This document shows, piece by piece, positions 9,687 through 19,374 of a DNA stretch of 64,000 nt (within the stretch, counting starts at the first letter, position 1; each line of letters opens with the position of its first letter). The stretch is from Ignavibacteria bacterium (lineage in GTDB: Bacteria; Bacteroidota; Ignavibacteria; Kapaibacteriales; UBA2268). The DNA is taken from the NCBI GenBank assembly GCA_026417135.1, contig JAOADV010000010.1, positions 277-64,276 on the forward strand, in the 5' to 3' direction. The position numbers and the translations under genes were made by a program. The notes beneath the pieces are model-generated. The model worked only from the letters and a program-made list of their open reading frames with translations. It was not told the DNA's origin and searched no databases.

Positions 9687-10340
9687 ATGGAATCGAGAAT
9701 GCCTTTAATCGGGGACAGATTCCCCGAAATGCAAGTTCAAACTACTCACGGGGTAATGAATTTACCAAAAGACTTAGCAGGAAAGTGGTTTATACTTTTC
9801 AGCCACCCTGCCGACTTTACTCCTGTTTGTACAACCGAATTTGTTGCCTTTCAAAACCGCTACAAGGAGTTTAAAGACCTTAACTGTGAACTTATTGGGT
9901 TGAGCATCGACCAAGTTTTCTCTCACATTAAATGGGTCGAATGGATTAAAGACAAGTTAAATGTTGAAATTCAATTCCCCATCATTGCCGATACGGGCGC
10001 AGTCGCAGAAAAACTTGGTTTGATACACCCCTCGAAAGGGAAAAATACGGTTCGCGCAGTTTTCTTTGTTGACCCCAATTCCATTATCCGAGCCATTGTC
10101 TACTATCCTCAAGAATTAGGAAGAAATTTCGACGAGTTCTTACGAATGTTAAAAGGTCTTCAAATATCTGATGAACAAAAAGTTGCTATTCCAGCGAACT
10201 GGCCCAATAATGAAATCATTGGCAACAAAGTAATAATTCCACCACCAACTGACATAACTGCTGCTCGTTATAAAAAAGAAAAATACCAAAATTTCGATTG
10301 GTGGTTCCTTTACCGAGAATTAGAAGCAAAGGAAAGCTAA
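9687..10340 (+). CDS. Peroxiredoxin, Prx6 (1-Cys) type
   Basis: A 217-residue thiol peroxidase reducing hydrogen peroxide and organic hydroperoxides. The active site [13 protein letters not shown] holds the peroxidatic Cys48 with Thr45. The family's arginine is in [10 protein letters not shown]. The C-terminal Prx6 domain, with [19 protein letters not shown] and [13 protein letters not shown], is complete. The only other cysteine is Cys67; the C-terminal cysteines of archaeal-type relatives, which sit around DWWF, are missing, so a 1-Cys mechanism needing an external thiol is inferred. The gene is single and followed by a strong terminator 48 bases after the stop. Confidence 0.93.
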   Translation: MESRMPLIGDRFPEMQVQTTHGVMNLPKDLAGKWFILFSHPADFTPVCTTEFVAFQNRYKEFKDLNCELIGLSIDQVFSHIKWVEWIKDKLNVEIQFPIIADTGAVAEKLGLIHPSKGKNTVRAVFFVDPNSIIRAIVYYPQELGRNFDEFLRMLKGLQISDEQKVAIPANWPNNEIIGNKVIIPPPTDITAARYKKEKYQNFDWWFLYRELEAKES

Positions 10341-10387
10341 AACGAGACCTTTACAAAATTAGTATTAAAGCTAAACAGATTGTACTT

Positions 10388-10413
10388 GAACAAGGGGCAT
10401 TAGCCCCTTGTTC
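10388..10413 (+). terminator. Rho-independent terminator of the peroxiredoxin gene
   Basis: A perfect 11-base-pair stem, GAACAAGGGGC with GCCCCTTGTTC, around the tetraloop ATTA, followed by TTATTTTTATT on the plus strand. The bases upstream of the stem are not T-rich when read in the other direction, so it serves mainly the plus-strand gene. Confidence 0.9.
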
Positions 10414-10525
10414 TTATTTTTATTATAGACTTTACAATTTTGCTCACTTTTTTGTCTTTGTTGGCTCGACAATAACTTATTATGACTTTGAAATATTGTC
10501 TGATACTTTGAAATCGGAAAAACAA

Positions 10526-13228
10526 CTATTTTTCGATAAGATTCAAAACTCGCTCTAATATCTGGTCTTTTCCTAATGAATGTTTATCTGTTTTTTCACG
10601 GATGGGAATGTGAGGTTCAACCCCTTTTTTATATAAATCCAGTTTATCGTAGGACATAGCTTTAATAACACCAAAGTAAAATGTTATACCTTCGGGTAAT
10701 TTAAAAGAAATCGTTTCCATTGGATTGCCAGCAGTCTTTTCTCCAACTAATCTACCAATTTTAAATTTCCGAACAATTTCGGCAATAACTTCGCCAATTC
10801 CAATTGTTCTTTTATCAATTAGAAAATAAATTTGCTTAGGAAGGAAACGCCCACTTCCTTTAATTTCACTTTTCACGGTTTTCCACGACAAATTTTCTTT
10901 TTCTGGAAATGCAAACACGGGTAAATACCACGTAGGCGAAGTTATCGTTCCTTCAATAAAGCGGGAGATAAATTGTTCGCTAACAAGAACAATCCCTCTC
11001 ATATCGAAAATAAAATAATCGAAATGTTTCAAGGTGTCGAGTGTATTCTTCAACTCAATTTCGGTAATTCTTGTTAAATCAATATAAACTTTGTTGGTAC
11101 TTAACATTTCCACGTAATGTGGTCTTTCTTCGAATATTTCACTTAAATAAACTTCACGAGTTAATTTTGTATTGTAACCTTTACCATTCGGGTCTTTTAA
11201 AAACATTGAAATTGTATCGACAGGTAAGTTATTCCTTATAAAAGCAAGTGTTTTTAAGTATTTCCACTCTTCGGAAGAAAACGATAGAAACTGAGAAATC
11301 GAGTCGATAAATTCTTTTGTTGATTTATTGTTTATCCTTAATACTTCGCTCCCAACAGACAAAGAGCTACCACCATCTCTAATTTTCGAGATGTAAACTT
11401 TTCCATCAATATATTTCCAAAGAAAAGGAAATGTCTTTTCGTAAATTATTTCTTTATAAACTATTCTTGCTATGTTATCATCGACAACTTTTATCATTTT
11501 CTGTAAAGAAAGTACAAACTCTTGAATAGAATTAGTTCGGTAAACTTCCTTCAAAGTATTATTCAAAATCTTGTTCCAATCAACAAATGGTTTGTGAAAT
11601 AAATTGAAATGTTTTATAACATTCCAAAGAATAATAGCAATAGCACAACGCGAAAGTTTATCCTTCAAATCGTAATATAAACCAGACTCAACGATATTTT
11701 TGTAATTCATTCCAAGTAACTTTTGGTAGCTCAAACAAATTGGAATATAGTATTCAACATTATCTTTGAGTCTATAACGATAACTAAAATCTGGATTAGG
11801 TAAAAATACCCTATCTTCTTTGTTCGAATAAAGTCTTAAGGAATTTGTCCCAGAGTAACTTTTATTCTTTTCGACTGAAATATTATAACCACTTTTTTCT
11901 GAAAGTTCAAGTAAATTCCATCCTAAAAAAACCAAATCACCTCTTGTCTCTTCGAAATTGGGATTTTTTAAAATATTTAGCTTTTCTCCATTGCTTTCAA
12001 TCATCACATTGTCAAAGCAAACATCACCTTCGCCAATTAGTATTAGAGCAAGCTTTGCAACAAACGAGTTTTCTGGGACAAAGGCTTTCAAGCTTAATAA
12101 TTTCCAATTTTCGCTAATGGATTTAAATTCTTCTACCTTGTAAGAAATTTGTCTTCCACTATTGTCGTCGAATCGTATAGCAAGAGCAACTTTGCCAGAA
12201 TAATCATTCAACTCGCCTCTGCAATAAACTGAAAGTGTAATTTCTTTTTTAGCCAATTCATCAACTCTAACAACTTGCTGAACAATTCCGGGCGATTCCC
12301 GAAGAGGCGAAAAAATATTGACCCTTTCAGTTTTTATGTAAGGGTGTTTGTCAAGATTAGGAAATACAAAATGCAGATTGCAAATGTAACCAAGAGAATC
12401 GAATCTACCAAAGGTAAATTCATTCTTATCCTTAAAAACAAAGCCATAAAAAATAGAATCGATTACTTGATGGAAAGGCAAGTTGTCCAAAGTTAAGACA
12501 GCTTTTACTCCATTAAGGGCAAATGAATCCCAATCAAACTCTAAACTTGGAATGGGAGAAAAGTAACGAACAATACCATAAATATTTGCAAAATCTATCA
12601 GCCTATCAAGCTGGTAATTGTTTAAAGTATCGGCTAAGCTCTTGGTATCAATAATAGATTCAACATTCAAAACCTCGATACTTGCATTATCTATCCAAGC
12701 TCGCCCAGTCCCAAAAAGGAGCAATCCGAAGTTCACAACTCTTGCTTTGGGGCTAATTTCTGCAACTATTTCACGAATTTGCCACTTTCTTGTAACAACG
12801 GGGCTAAATTGATGATACTCTAAAAAGCCTTCTTCTTCGCTATCGGTTAATCTTTCGCGTATCCAAATGTGTGCAGAGCCTTGGGGGCTATGGATTTCGG
12901 CTCTAATATAAGCCCGGAAAAGAACCTTCTTTCCTCGGTATGGTGTTGCATCGACGCTTTGCATTACTGAACCATAGATTCCTTCTTGGTATCCACCATC
13001 CTTTGCCAACATAAAGCAAAATCTACCACTATATGGCTCGTCGTCTGTTAAGTGGGCATAGTAACCTAATCTTTCTGCATATGTTGGAACAAACCAACCT
13101 TTGGGGAGTAACCCTTTTTCTCCTATCTCGAAATCAAGATTATAAGGGAAAGGTAATGGCTGAGAAAAACTTCTTTCCATTAGCAACAATAGCACAATTA
13201 TTAAATTGGAAATGAGCCTCATTCTCAT
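10526..13228 (-). CDS. Secreted S41-peptidase-like protein lacking the catalytic Ser
   Basis: A 900-residue exported protein with signal peptide residues 1-23 (cleavage after FSQ). Two jelly-roll-like regions, roughly residues 25-185 and 290-455, each begin with NLDFE- or NPNFEE-type motifs and end in WIDNASIEV/CFDNVMIES, as in carbohydrate-binding-like modules. Between them IYGIVRYFSPIPSLEFDWDS matches the N-terminal helical domain of Bacteroidota S41 peptidases. The C-terminal S41 fold shows IFDMRG and LVGEKTAGNP, but the nucleophile motif reads RTIGIGE, with Gly810 where the family has Ser. It is therefore probably a non-catalytic binding protein. The ATG at 13228 overlaps the aldehyde dehydrogenase stop as ATGA, which decides the start. 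Confidence 0.8.
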   Translation of the reverse strand: MRMRLISNLIIVLLLLMERSFSQPLPFPYNLDFEIGEKGLLPKGWFVPTYAERLGYYAHLTDDEPYSGRFCFMLAKDGGYQEGIYGSVMQSVDATPYRGKKVLFRAYIRAEIHSPQGSAHIWIRERLTDSEEEGFLEYHQFSPVVTRKWQIREIVAEISPKARVVNFGLLLFGTGRAWIDNASIEVLNVESIIDTKSLADTLNNYQLDRLIDFANIYGIVRYFSPIPSLEFDWDSFALNGVKAVLTLDNLPFHQVIDSIFYGFVFKDKNEFTFGRFDSLGYICNLHFVFPNLDKHPYIKTERVNIFSPLRESPGIVQQVVRVDELAKKEITLSVYCRGELNDYSGKVALAIRFDDNSGRQISYKVEEFKSISENWKLLSLKAFVPENSFVAKLALILIGEGDVCFDNVMIESNGEKLNILKNPNFEETRGDLVFLGWNLLELSEKSGYNISVEKNKSYSGTNSLRLYSNKEDRVFLPNPDFSYRYRLKDNVEYYIPICLSYQKLLGMNYKNIVESGLYYDLKDKLSRCAIAIILWNVIKHFNLFHKPFVDWNKILNNTLKEVYRTNSIQEFVLSLQKMIKVVDDNIARIVYKEIIYEKTFPFLWKYIDGKVYISKIRDGGSSLSVGSEVLRINNKSTKEFIDSISQFLSFSSEEWKYLKTLAFIRNNLPVDTISMFLKDPNGKGYNTKLTREVYLSEIFEERPHYVEMLSTNKVYIDLTRITEIELKNTLDTLKHFDYFIFDMRGIVLVSEQFISRFIEGTITSPTWYLPVFAFPEKENLSWKTVKSEIKGSGRFLPKQIYFLIDKRTIGIGEVIAEIVRKFKIGRLVGEKTAGNPMETISFKLPEGITFYFGVIKAMSYDKLDLYKKGVEPHIPIREKTDKHSLGKDQILERVLNLIEK

Positions 13229-14595
13229 TTCACACAAACTGTTTTAATATTTACAAATTCCCTAATTCCAAAAATCGAAAGTTCACGCCCATATCCAGAT
13301 TCTTTAATTCCACCAAAAGGCAAACGTGGGTCCGATTTTACAAAATCGTTCACAAAACAGCAGCCAGCTTCCAATTTGTTCCGAGCGATAGCCTCACCTT
13401 TTTCAATGTCGGAAGTAAAAATCCCAGCTCCTAAACCAAATGGACTTGAATTAGCCAATTCAATAGCAACCATCTCATTATCAGCAGAAATTATCGAAGC
13501 AACCGGACCAAAAGTTTCTTCGGAAAAGACTGGGCTAATGTGATTTTTTGTCAAAACAACTGTGGCAGGATAGAAGTAACCAATACCATCTGGAATATTT
13601 CCTCCCAAAAGCAAATCATCGCCAAGTTGGATACTTCTTTCTACTTGTGATTGCAAATCGATACGAAGGTCGCTACGAGCAAGTGGTCCTAATTCAGTAT
13701 CCAATTCAAAAGGATTTCCCAATTTTTTAGATGCCATCCTTTTTACAAAAAGGCTTACAAAATCATCAAAAATAGGTTTTTCAACAATAAATCTCTTCGC
13801 AGCAATACAACTTTGTCCATTATTTATTAACCTTGCGGTAACACAAGTTTCTACTGTTACCTCCAAAGGAGCATCTTTCAAAATTATGTATGGGTCGCTA
13901 CCCCCAAGTTCGAGGACTGTTTTCTTCAAATTGAAGCCAGCCAAACCAGCAACATCTTTTCCAACTGGTGTACTACCAGTTAAGGTAACAGCCTTTACTC
14001 TTGCATCTTTAATAACTTTTTCAACTTTGCGCGACCCAATCACCAAATTTTGAAAAACACCTTCGGGAAATCCAGCATTAAGAAAAACTTTTTCAATTTC
14101 AATGGCACATCCCATAGTGTTTCGAGAATGTTTCAACAATCCTGTGTTGCCTGCCACAAGAGAAGGTGCGGCAAAGCGAAAAACTTGCCAAAAAGGGAAA
14201 TTCCAAGGCATTATTGCTAAAACCGTCCCGAGAGGAATAAACGCGACGTAGCTTTTTTGCATTTCTGTTGGAATTGAAATATCAGATAGGTGATTTTCCG
14301 CATTTTCTGCATAATAATTACAAACCCAAGCACATTTATCAACCTCTGCATACGATTGTTTCAAAGGCTTACCCATTTCAAGAGTAATAAGTTCTGCAAT
14401 CCGTTCTCGATTTGCAATTAGTTCATCGGATACCTTTTTCAATAATTCGCATCTTTGCTGAATCTTTAGGCTTGACCATTCTCGAAACACTTTCGAAGCA
14501 AGTTCAATTTTTGCATCAATTTCACTTTCACTAAGCTCGACATATTCTTGAATAATTTCTTCTGTTGTAGGATTAATTGTTGCAAACTTTTCCAT
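13225..14595 (-). CDS. NAD(P)-dependent aldehyde dehydrogenase, succinate-semialdehyde type
   Basis: A 456-residue aldehyde dehydrogenase superfamily enzyme. In numbering from the chosen start, PWNFPFW holds Asn132, VLELGG holds the general base Glu229, and NNGQSCIAAKR holds the nucleophile Cys263. GSDPYIILKDA and the compact length resemble the Sad/YneI and GabD branch, which oxidises succinate semialdehyde to succinate; related aldehydes are possible. The start at 14595 (MEKFATINPTTEE) is preferred over 14622 because GGAGAAGG lies just ahead of it and family members begin there. The stop overlaps the next gene by ATGA. The gene is divergent from a lipoprotein gene beginning 75 bases away. 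Confidence 0.9.
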   Translation of the reverse strand: MEKFATINPTTEEIIQEYVELSESEIDAKIELASKVFREWSSLKIQQRCELLKKVSDELIANRERIAELITLEMGKPLKQSYAEVDKCAWVCNYYAENAENHLSDISIPTEMQKSYVAFIPLGTVLAIMPWNFPFWQVFRFAAPSLVAGNTGLLKHSRNTMGCAIEIEKVFLNAGFPEGVFQNLVIGSRKVEKVIKDARVKAVTLTGSTPVGKDVAGLAGFNLKKTVLELGGSDPYIILKDAPLEVTVETCVTARLINNGQSCIAAKRFIVEKPIFDDFVSLFVKRMASKKLGNPFELDTELGPLARSDLRIDLQSQVERSIQLGDDLLLGGNIPDGIGYFYPATVVLTKNHISPVFSEETFGPVASIISADNEMVAIELANSSPFGLGAGIFTSDIEKGEAIARNKLEAGCCFVNDFVKSDPRLPFGGIKESGYGRELSIFGIREFVNIKTVCVK

Positions 14596-14670
14596 TCCTT
14601 CTCCATCATTATCAAATTTCAAATTTAGTATTTAATTTAGTTTTTTTCGCAATTACTTGTGCAGAAGTAG

Positions 14671-16320
14671 GTGTTCAAACGTTATTTTATACTTTTTTTG
14701 GTTGTTTTCTTTATTTCCTGCGCTAACCCAAAGCCACCAAGTGGCGGCGAACCGGACCGAACTCCACCAAAAGTGATAAAGTACAGTCCAGAAAATTATT
14801 CAGTTAATTTTAGGGAAAAGCAAATTTCAATCGAATTTTCAAAATGGGTCGAAAGGGCGAGTGTTATAAATAACATCTATCTTAACCTTCCTTTGAAATA
14901 CGAAATCGTATGGAGTGGAAAGAAAATGTACCTGCGGTTTGCTCAAAATCTTCCAGATTCTACTACCATAACATTCTTACTTGGGAATAACTACTCCGAC
15001 CTCGACGGTAACAAACCAAACGAACCATTTACGCTGGTTTTCTCAACAGGTCCATCCATTGATAGTTCGCGAATTTCTGGATTTGTATTAACCGAACACC
15101 CACAGAAAACATTCATTTATGCTTTTCCCTCTTCTACTAATTTTGATACCATCGTTAAGCTCGAAGATATTTTCCACTATCGCACGCAACCAAATGTTAA
15201 CGGTTACTTTAATTTCGAAGCTCTAAAAGAAGGAGATTATCACATTGTTGCATTCTTAGACAACAACAATAATAGAATTTACGACAAGAATATCGACGGC
15301 TTTGGAGTTTGTAGCAAAAAGTTTTCTGCAACTTACTCTGCCTCCGATACTTGTTTCATACTTTTAACCCATCCGTACGATTTCGTATCTCCACAAATTA
15401 TTGATATAAATAGCTTAAACAAGAGATTGCTAAAAATTACTTTTAGTGAACCTATTACATTTACATCCGAGCTCGATACCAACGATTTGATAATCATCGA
15501 TAGTTCGACAAGTGAAAAACTTAAACCAGAATACTTTTTTATTCCACCTGACAACAGACGTCAATTATTCATTTGGTTAACAAATGATTTGGGGGAATCG
15601 CTTTATACGCTTTCCCTCGAAAAAGGGATTGTTATAAGTGATACAAGTGGCAATCGTTTAGAATATGAAAAACCTATGAAATTCAAAGGGAGCAACCGCT
15701 CAATCGATTATTCACCAGACACTTTCGCTCCATCCAAATTATCATTAAATAATCCTCGCGAAAACATTAGTCTTAAGTTTAACAAACCCATCGATATAAA
15801 AAAGACGATGTTTAAAGCTTTTTGCCTAGACAATCAGCGTAACGATACAATTTGGAGTATCGTAAATTTTTTGGACGCATTCACCTTGAATATCTCTTGT
15901 AGAAATTTGCGTTGGGGCAACAATTATTCTCTTGAAATTTTCTCGGATACAATTTATGACAAGTATAATTATTCATTTCAAAACTGGAAGTATTCTTTGA
16001 AGTTCAGTGTCCAACAAGAACCACGCTATGGAAATTTAAAAGGGAAAATTATTAGTGCGATAGATACATCTTATGGTATGCCAACAATTTTTGCCTTCTC
16101 AAAATCGAATTTGTTCTATACAAGGATAACCAATAACTCCTGGGATTTCGAAAACATTCCAGAAGGGGAATACATTCTAATTGCTTTCTACGATAAAAAC
16201 AACAACGGCGTTTACGATTATGGGAACATTCTCCCGTTGATTTTTTCCGAAAGAATTATCAAAATTTCTGACAAAATAAAAGTTCGAAAAGGTTGGACAG
16301 TCGAAGAAGTAACACTATAA
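14671..16320 (+). CDS. Ig-like domain lipoprotein
   Basis: A 549-residue exported lipoprotein. The start is GTG. The signal peptide ends in the lipobox FISC (Cys at about 17), followed by a PPSGGEPDRTPP stretch typical of Bacteroidota surface lipoproteins. A Big_5-like Ig domain follows (about residues 30-130, including FSKWVERASVINNI and LVFSTGPSI). Later segments GYFNFEALKEGDYHIVAFLD and WDFENIPEGEYILIAFYD, each followed by a DxNNNxxYD acidic loop, look like paired transthyretin-like or calcium-binding modules. A structural role at the cell surface is inferred. It is the first gene of a four-gene plus-strand unit, with 10 bases to the CHAD gene. Confidence 0.82.
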   Translation: MFKRYFILFLVVFFISCANPKPPSGGEPDRTPPKVIKYSPENYSVNFREKQISIEFSKWVERASVINNIYLNLPLKYEIVWSGKKMYLRFAQNLPDSTTITFLLGNNYSDLDGNKPNEPFTLVFSTGPSIDSSRISGFVLTEHPQKTFIYAFPSSTNFDTIVKLEDIFHYRTQPNVNGYFNFEALKEGDYHIVAFLDNNNNRIYDKNIDGFGVCSKKFSATYSASDTCFILLTHPYDFVSPQIIDINSLNKRLLKITFSEPITFTSELDTNDLIIIDSSTSEKLKPEYFFIPPDNRRQLFIWLTNDLGESLYTLSLEKGIVISDTSGNRLEYEKPMKFKGSNRSIDYSPDTFAPSKLSLNNPRENISLKFNKPIDIKKTMFKAFCLDNQRNDTIWSIVNFLDAFTLNISCRNLRWGNNYSLEIFSDTIYDKYNYSFQNWKYSLKFSVQQEPRYGNLKGKIISAIDTSYGMPTIFAFSKSNLFYTRITNNSWDFENIPEGEYILIAFYDKNNNGVYDYGNILPLIFSERIIKISDKIKVRKGWTVEEVTL

Positions 16321-16330
16321 ATTCTTCAAT

Positions 16331-17182
16331 ATGGAAACAGAAGTCAATATAATCAAAGTTTTCGAAGAAAGATTCAAGACCTTGAAAGAATTATTCGGGA
16401 ATCTATTTCTGGAAGTCCAAAAAAGCTTTGACGACGATGCAATTCACGATTTAAGAGTGACAACTCGTCGTTTACTTGCTTTTATTGATTTTTTAAATGA
16501 ACTTTGTGGGCAATCAAATTATCCAGATTTACGACTCAGTTTAAGAAGATTTGCAAAAAGATTTAATAAAATGCGGGATATCCAAGTGCAAATTGGATAT
16601 TTTATTAACTTTGTCAAAAAATTTCCCAAGACTTTGGATTTCTTAGTCGAATTAAAAAAAAGAGAAAAGAAACAAATCAAAAATCTAAAAAAATATATTG
16701 AAACTTCTACACTCGATGAATTTTCTGGTTTATTTTTCTTTTATTGGAGCGAAATAAAAAATTCTAACTGCTTTAAGAATTTATCGAGCCTTTCTCTTGC
16801 TGAAACAGCCGAAAAAACATTTGACGAGCTTAACTTCGCAAAAGGAAATATTATACTTGGGAATTACGCAACTTACCACAAGACACGAATCGCTTTAAAA
16901 AAATTTCGATATACTATCGAAATTCTCGAAAAAATTTGGGGTATTGAAAAAACAAGGATAAAAGAACTCCAACAAATTCAAAACAATCTCGGAGAAATCC
17001 AAGATTATTCTGTTATGCTTACAGAAATCGACAAAATTTGTTCCAAAAGAAAATACGATATGTCGAATTTTTTTGACTTTGTGGAATTTATAAAACAAAA
17101 AAGAGAAGAAAAAGAAAAGGAATTTTGGAATTGTGGGGAAATTTTTGATTTTTGGGCAAATTTTTTGAAAAATGATTATTAA
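16331..17182 (+). CDS. CHAD domain protein
   Basis: A 283-residue all-helical protein with a CHAD domain, a fold that binds inorganic polyphosphate through conserved histidines and basic residues. Family motifs are AIHDLRVTTRRLLAF (about residues 37-51), FNKMRDIQVQIGYF (near 77-90), YHKTRIALKKFRYTIEIL (near 182-199) and IQNNLGEIQDYSVML. It has no CYTH (triphosphatase) domain fused to it. The gene lies between a surface lipoprotein and a methionine sulfoxide reductase and ends inside or just before the latter. The link to polyphosphate granules or stress is inference. Confidence 0.88.
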   Translation: METEVNIIKVFEERFKTLKELFGNLFLEVQKSFDDDAIHDLRVTTRRLLAFIDFLNELCGQSNYPDLRLSLRRFAKRFNKMRDIQVQIGYFINFVKKFPKTLDFLVELKKREKKQIKNLKKYIETSTLDEFSGLFFFYWSEIKNSNCFKNLSSLSLAETAEKTFDELNFAKGNIILGNYATYHKTRIALKKFRYTIEILEKIWGIEKTRIKELQQIQNNLGEIQDYSVMLTEIDKICSKRKYDMSNFFDFVEFIKQKREEKEKEFWNCGEIFDFWANFLKNDY

Positions 17183-17204
17183 TTTAATTTTTTCTTTATT
17201 TTTT

Positions 17205-17714
17205 ATGAAAATGAGCGGTAGTTTGTCCTTCGACCAGTTTACTCAATTTAAAGAAAAGCTTTTGCAAATCATATCAAACGAACGCAATTTTGTCGCTAAT
17301 GCTGGGAACTTTGCCTCTTTGGTTTACCATAATCTTTCTTCCATAAGTTGGGCAGGATTTTACTTTGTTTCGAATCAGCATCTTATTCTCGGTCCATTTA
17401 TGGGTAAAGTTCCTTGCGTCCGAATTAAAATTACCGAAGGTGTTTGTGGCGCTTCCGTCCGCACCAAAAAACCAATCATAGTTCCCGATGTACATAAATT
17501 TCCAGGCTATATTCCTTGCGACCCTACTGCAAATTCGGAGCTTGTCCTGCCAGTATTCTATCAAGGCAATGTTGTTGGAGTATTCGATTTAGATAGCCAA
17601 TTGTATAATCGTTTCACAGAAAATGATGCGAAAAATCTTTCTTCCCTTTTGAAATATGTAATCGACTATTCCAACGTCCGACCCTTTCTCGACTATTATG
17701 AGATTACAAGTTAG
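17205..17714 (+). CDS. msrC: Free methionine-(R)-sulfoxide reductase (GAF domain)
   Basis: A single GAF-domain enzyme that reduces free methionine-R-sulfoxide using thioredoxin. All three cysteines of the family are present in expected contexts: PCVRI (Cys71), EGVCGAS (Cys81) and GYIPCDPTANSE (Cys105), with DVHKFPGYIPCD matching the signature. The start is uncertain. An earlier ATG at 17172 overlaps the CHAD gene by 11 bases but adds a hydrophobic leader not expected for a cytoplasmic enzyme, whereas 17205 (or 17211) gives about the same distance to ISWAGFY as in E. coli MsrC. It overlaps the downstream lamin-tail gene by 17 bases. Confidence 0.9.
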   Translation: MKMSGSLSFDQFTQFKEKLLQIISNERNFVANAGNFASLVYHNLSSISWAGFYFVSNQHLILGPFMGKVPCVRIKITEGVCGASVRTKKPIIVPDVHKFPGYIPCDPTANSELVLPVFYQGNVVGVFDLDSQLYNRFTENDAKNLSSLLKYVIDYSNVRPFLDYYEITS

Positions 17715-19362
17715 TTTACTTTTTAGCCTTTTCCTTTTATCGTATTGTTTAAATAGTCAAATCGTAATAAACGAGATTTATCCCGCCCCCCTGACAAATG
17801 AGGTTGAATGGGTCGAAATTTATAACCCTACTGACTCAGATTATGAATTAACCAATTTTTTTATCCAAAATAGAACTAACACTTCGTTCTTTCCTTATTT
17901 CTTGAATATTCCATCAAAATCATTTGCTATCTTAACTTCGGATACTTCGAAACTTATTAATTCTCCTTGCTTGAAAATTCAACTAAAATTACCTACCTTG
18001 CACAATGATTGGGGTATTCTCGTTTTAAGGAAATCGGACTCTACCGTAATTGACAGTATTTACTATAACTTTAGCTGGGGCAAGAAAGGATATTCTTTAG
18101 AACGTATCGATTGGGATGCCCCAGCAGTTGATAAATCAAACTGGATAGCAAGTTCGGATACATCGGGCAACACGATTTGTAAAGAAAATAGTAAAGTTGC
18201 GCCTCAAACTTTGTTGAGTTCTTCTTTCAACATCGATAACGGTCAGCTTAAAGTCGTTTTGAAAAATAACGGAAAAAGACCTATCGAAAAAATCGAATTG
18301 ACTGCCAAAATAAGTTATTATTACAAAAATGCCCTTTTCTTTAAAAATATCGAAAGCAAATACATAAACACGATATTTTCAAAGGATTCAATTACTTTAA
18401 GCTACGGAATTTTGGATAATTTCAAAGAAATAGATTTCGAAATTTTAGATACTTTATTTTTTTCAATAAGTTATGAAGCTGAACTAATCAGAAAAAATGA
18501 ATTGCATACTTTCCACCTTAACATTCCTCACCCATTCAAAGGCCTTTTGATAAACGAGTTTTTATACGATTCTCACACTGGATGTGGAGAATTCATTGAA
18601 TTTGTTAATTTAACTAACTATTCTTTCGACCTTAAAGAGTGGAGGATTGAAAACAACACTGGAAAGCAAAGAGCTGTGCGATTTAATGGAGAAACAAAAA
18701 ATTATCTGATTCCTCCAAAGTCTTATTTTGTCGTTTTTTGGGACTCAACCTTTTATAATTGCTTCGAAAACCTTCGTGGCAGGGACCTTTTCTTCTTTAT
18801 ACCTTCCTCAATTAGTTTACGCAATAGTGGCGATGTAATTAAATTATTTAACAAAATTGGTTCACTCCAAGATTCGTTAACTTATAGCCCGCAATGGCAT
18901 AGAGGTCGAATTAAAAACACAAAACAAAGAAGCTTAGAGAAAGCGATAGAAAATAAAGAATCGTATATCGAAGAAAATTGGTTCACCTGTGTTGCCGATT
19001 CAGGTGCAACACCCGGTTCAATCAATAGCGTATCGATTGAGCAAAGCGAAAGAATATATATCCAAGCCGAGCCAACAACCTTTTCTCCAAGAAGCAACTT
19101 TAAATCCTCGTCAAAGATACAATACCGTTTACCATTTCGGCAAGCAAATATAACTGTTAAAATTTACGATATAAATGGAACTTTGATTCGTGATTTGGTT
19201 AATAATGGAATATCTGCATCGGTCGGAGAAATTGAGTGGAACGGCAAAGATAACAGCGGAGTCGAAGTTCAAGCTGGCGGTTACATAATTTTAATAGAAG
19301 CTGTTGACCTAATCACTGGAAATACCGTAGTTGGTAAGCAAATTATTGGGGTCGGTTGGTAA
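17698..19362 (+). CDS. Secreted lamin-tail domain protein with FlgD-like C-terminus
   Basis: A 554-residue exported protein. The signal peptide is residues 1-20 (cleavage after NSQ). Two lamin-tail domains follow: the first begins IVINEIYPAP with WVEIYNPT, the second begins GLLINEFLYDSHTGCGEFIEFVNLT near residue 280. The C-terminal 80 residues form a FlgD-type Ig domain (NITVKIYDINGTLIRDLV, then GEIEWNGKDNSGVEVQAGGY), used in this phylum as a terminal sorting or adhesion module. Surface attachment or secretion through a type IX-like route is inferred. Its ATG lies inside the end of the msrC-like gene. It faces tatB across a 12-base gap. Confidence 0.87.
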   Translation: MRLQVSLLFSLFLLSYCLNSQIVINEIYPAPLTNEVEWVEIYNPTDSDYELTNFFIQNRTNTSFFPYFLNIPSKSFAILTSDTSKLINSPCLKIQLKLPTLHNDWGILVLRKSDSTVIDSIYYNFSWGKKGYSLERIDWDAPAVDKSNWIASSDTSGNTICKENSKVAPQTLLSSSFNIDNGQLKVVLKNNGKRPIEKIELTAKISYYYKNALFFKNIESKYINTIFSKDSITLSYGILDNFKEIDFEILDTLFFSISYEAELIRKNELHTFHLNIPHPFKGLLINEFLYDSHTGCGEFIEFVNLTNYSFDLKEWRIENNTGKQRAVRFNGETKNYLIPPKSYFVVFWDSTFYNCFENLRGRDLFFFIPSSISLRNSGDVIKLFNKIGSLQDSLTYSPQWHRGRIKNTKQRSLEKAIENKESYIEENWFTCVADSGATPGSINSVSIEQSERIYIQAEPTTFSPRSNFKSSSKIQYRLPFRQANITVKIYDINGTLIRDLVNNGISASVGEIEWNGKDNSGVEVQAGGYIILIEAVDLITGNTVVGKQIIGVGW

Positions 19363-19374
19363 AAACAATGATTG

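Noticed and set aside
10298-10558. 86-codon plus-strand frame running from the end of the peroxiredoxin gene
   Set aside because: It runs through a perfect terminator hairpin (10388-10413) and its peptide has no protein-like pattern; it is a chance frame.
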